The notes beneath the pieces were generated by a model. That model had not been told where the DNA came from. It made no database searches and saw only the letters and a list, made by a program, of their open reading frames with translations. Shown here piece by piece: positions 5,669-5,828 of a stretch of DNA of 5,828 nt (positions are counted from its first letter, which is position 1; each line of letters opens with the position of its first letter). Position numbers and translations under genes: made by a program. The DNA is taken from positions 1 to 5,828 of the forward strand of contig CAMNDS010000060.1 of NCBI GenBank assembly GCA_946535695.1, read 5' to 3'. The DNA is from an uncultured Clostridia bacterium (GTDB taxonomy: Bacteria; Bacillota; Clostridia; Oscillospirales; Acutalibacteraceae).

Positions 5669-5760
5669 TTTGATAAATAAAAAGTTTGGTAAATATACTT
5701 TACTATAAAGTCGGTAACCTTTCTAAAATCTAAAATAGATATAAATTTAGCTATACTTTA
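5669..5760. other. AT-rich spacer right of the DnaA-box cluster
   Basis: This stretch is mostly A and T with no gene. TATACT at 5752-5757 and TATAAA at 5704-5709 could be plus-strand -10 elements, but neither has a good -35 at the right distance. It could be a second unwinding region or the leader of the gene to the right. Confidence 0.3.
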
Positions 5761-5776
5761 TTGGCGGCATTGCCAA
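5761..5776 (+). repeat. Small hairpin before the rightmost start codon
   Basis: TTGGC (5761-5765) pairs with GCCAA (5772-5776) around GGCATT, two bases before the ATG at 5778. It sits where a ribosome binding site would be expected and overlaps the right copy of the ATTGCCAAAAT repeat (5769-5779). Confidence 0.3.
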
Positions 5777-5777
5777 A

Positions 5778-5828
5778 ATGAATAGAAGCGATAAAATTAA
5801 TAGGACATTATTTTCATGTATAAATATA
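5778..5828 (+). CDS. Possible start of a plus-strand gene (partial, runs off right edge)
   Basis: From the ATG at 5778 the frame MNRSDKINRTLFSCINI stays open for 17 codons to the window edge. There is no proper Shine-Dalgarno site, only GGCGG about 10 bases upstream inside a small hairpin. A second ATG at 5816 (MYKY) has a weak AGGA before it. A gene leading away from an origin is often dnaA, and an N-terminal helix would not contradict that, but nothing here identifies it. The start also overlaps a repeated motif, so it may not be a gene at all. Confidence 0.2.
   Translation, partial: MNRSDKINRTLFSCINI

Overview
This AT-rich window most likely comes from a low-GC member of the Firmicutes, probably a clostridial (Oscillospiraceae-like) bacterium. 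The Lon and DapB sequences read like clostridial versions, the Shine-Dalgarno sites are strong (AAGGAGG type), and two promoters have TTGACA, a 17-base spacer and a near-consensus -10. Short genes, AT-rich spacers and apparent decayed coding fragments between genes would also suit a host-associated lineage with a shrinking genome. That last point is inference.

Layout from left to right. Four genes lie on the minus strand: the first 35 codons of an exported protein (1-106), lon (273-2666), dapB (2949-3725) and serS (3982-5193). The spacer between lon and the exported-protein gene holds a strong promoter and no convincing lon terminator. The lon-dapB spacer holds the lon promoter, a hairpin just after the dapB stop, and a plus-strand segment that looks like broken coding sequence. 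The dapB-serS spacer holds the dapB promoter, a possible serS terminator and a second broken plus-strand segment. The two broken segments align with each other without gaps (38 of 53 bases, counted by hand), so dapB sits between two same-direction relatives of one sequence family.

The 635 bases right of serS hold a consensus promoter for serS, a near-perfect hairpin, and then what looks like a replication origin: an AT-rich stretch, five tandem DnaA-trio triplets (5494-5508), a 4-base gap and a cluster of same-strand DnaA-box-like sites (TGTTGAAAA and relatives, 5513-5668), mostly spaced near multiples of the helical turn. All four minus-strand genes point away from this site, so they would be transcribed in the direction of replication. 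A short plus-strand frame opens at 5778 and runs off the window. A gene such as dnaA is expected near here, but 17 codons are not enough to identify it.

The genes are housekeeping and do not form one pathway: protein quality control (Lon), the DapB step of diaminopimelate/lysine synthesis, and tRNA-Ser charging (SerS). No tRNA, rRNA, CRISPR array or intact mobile element was seen.
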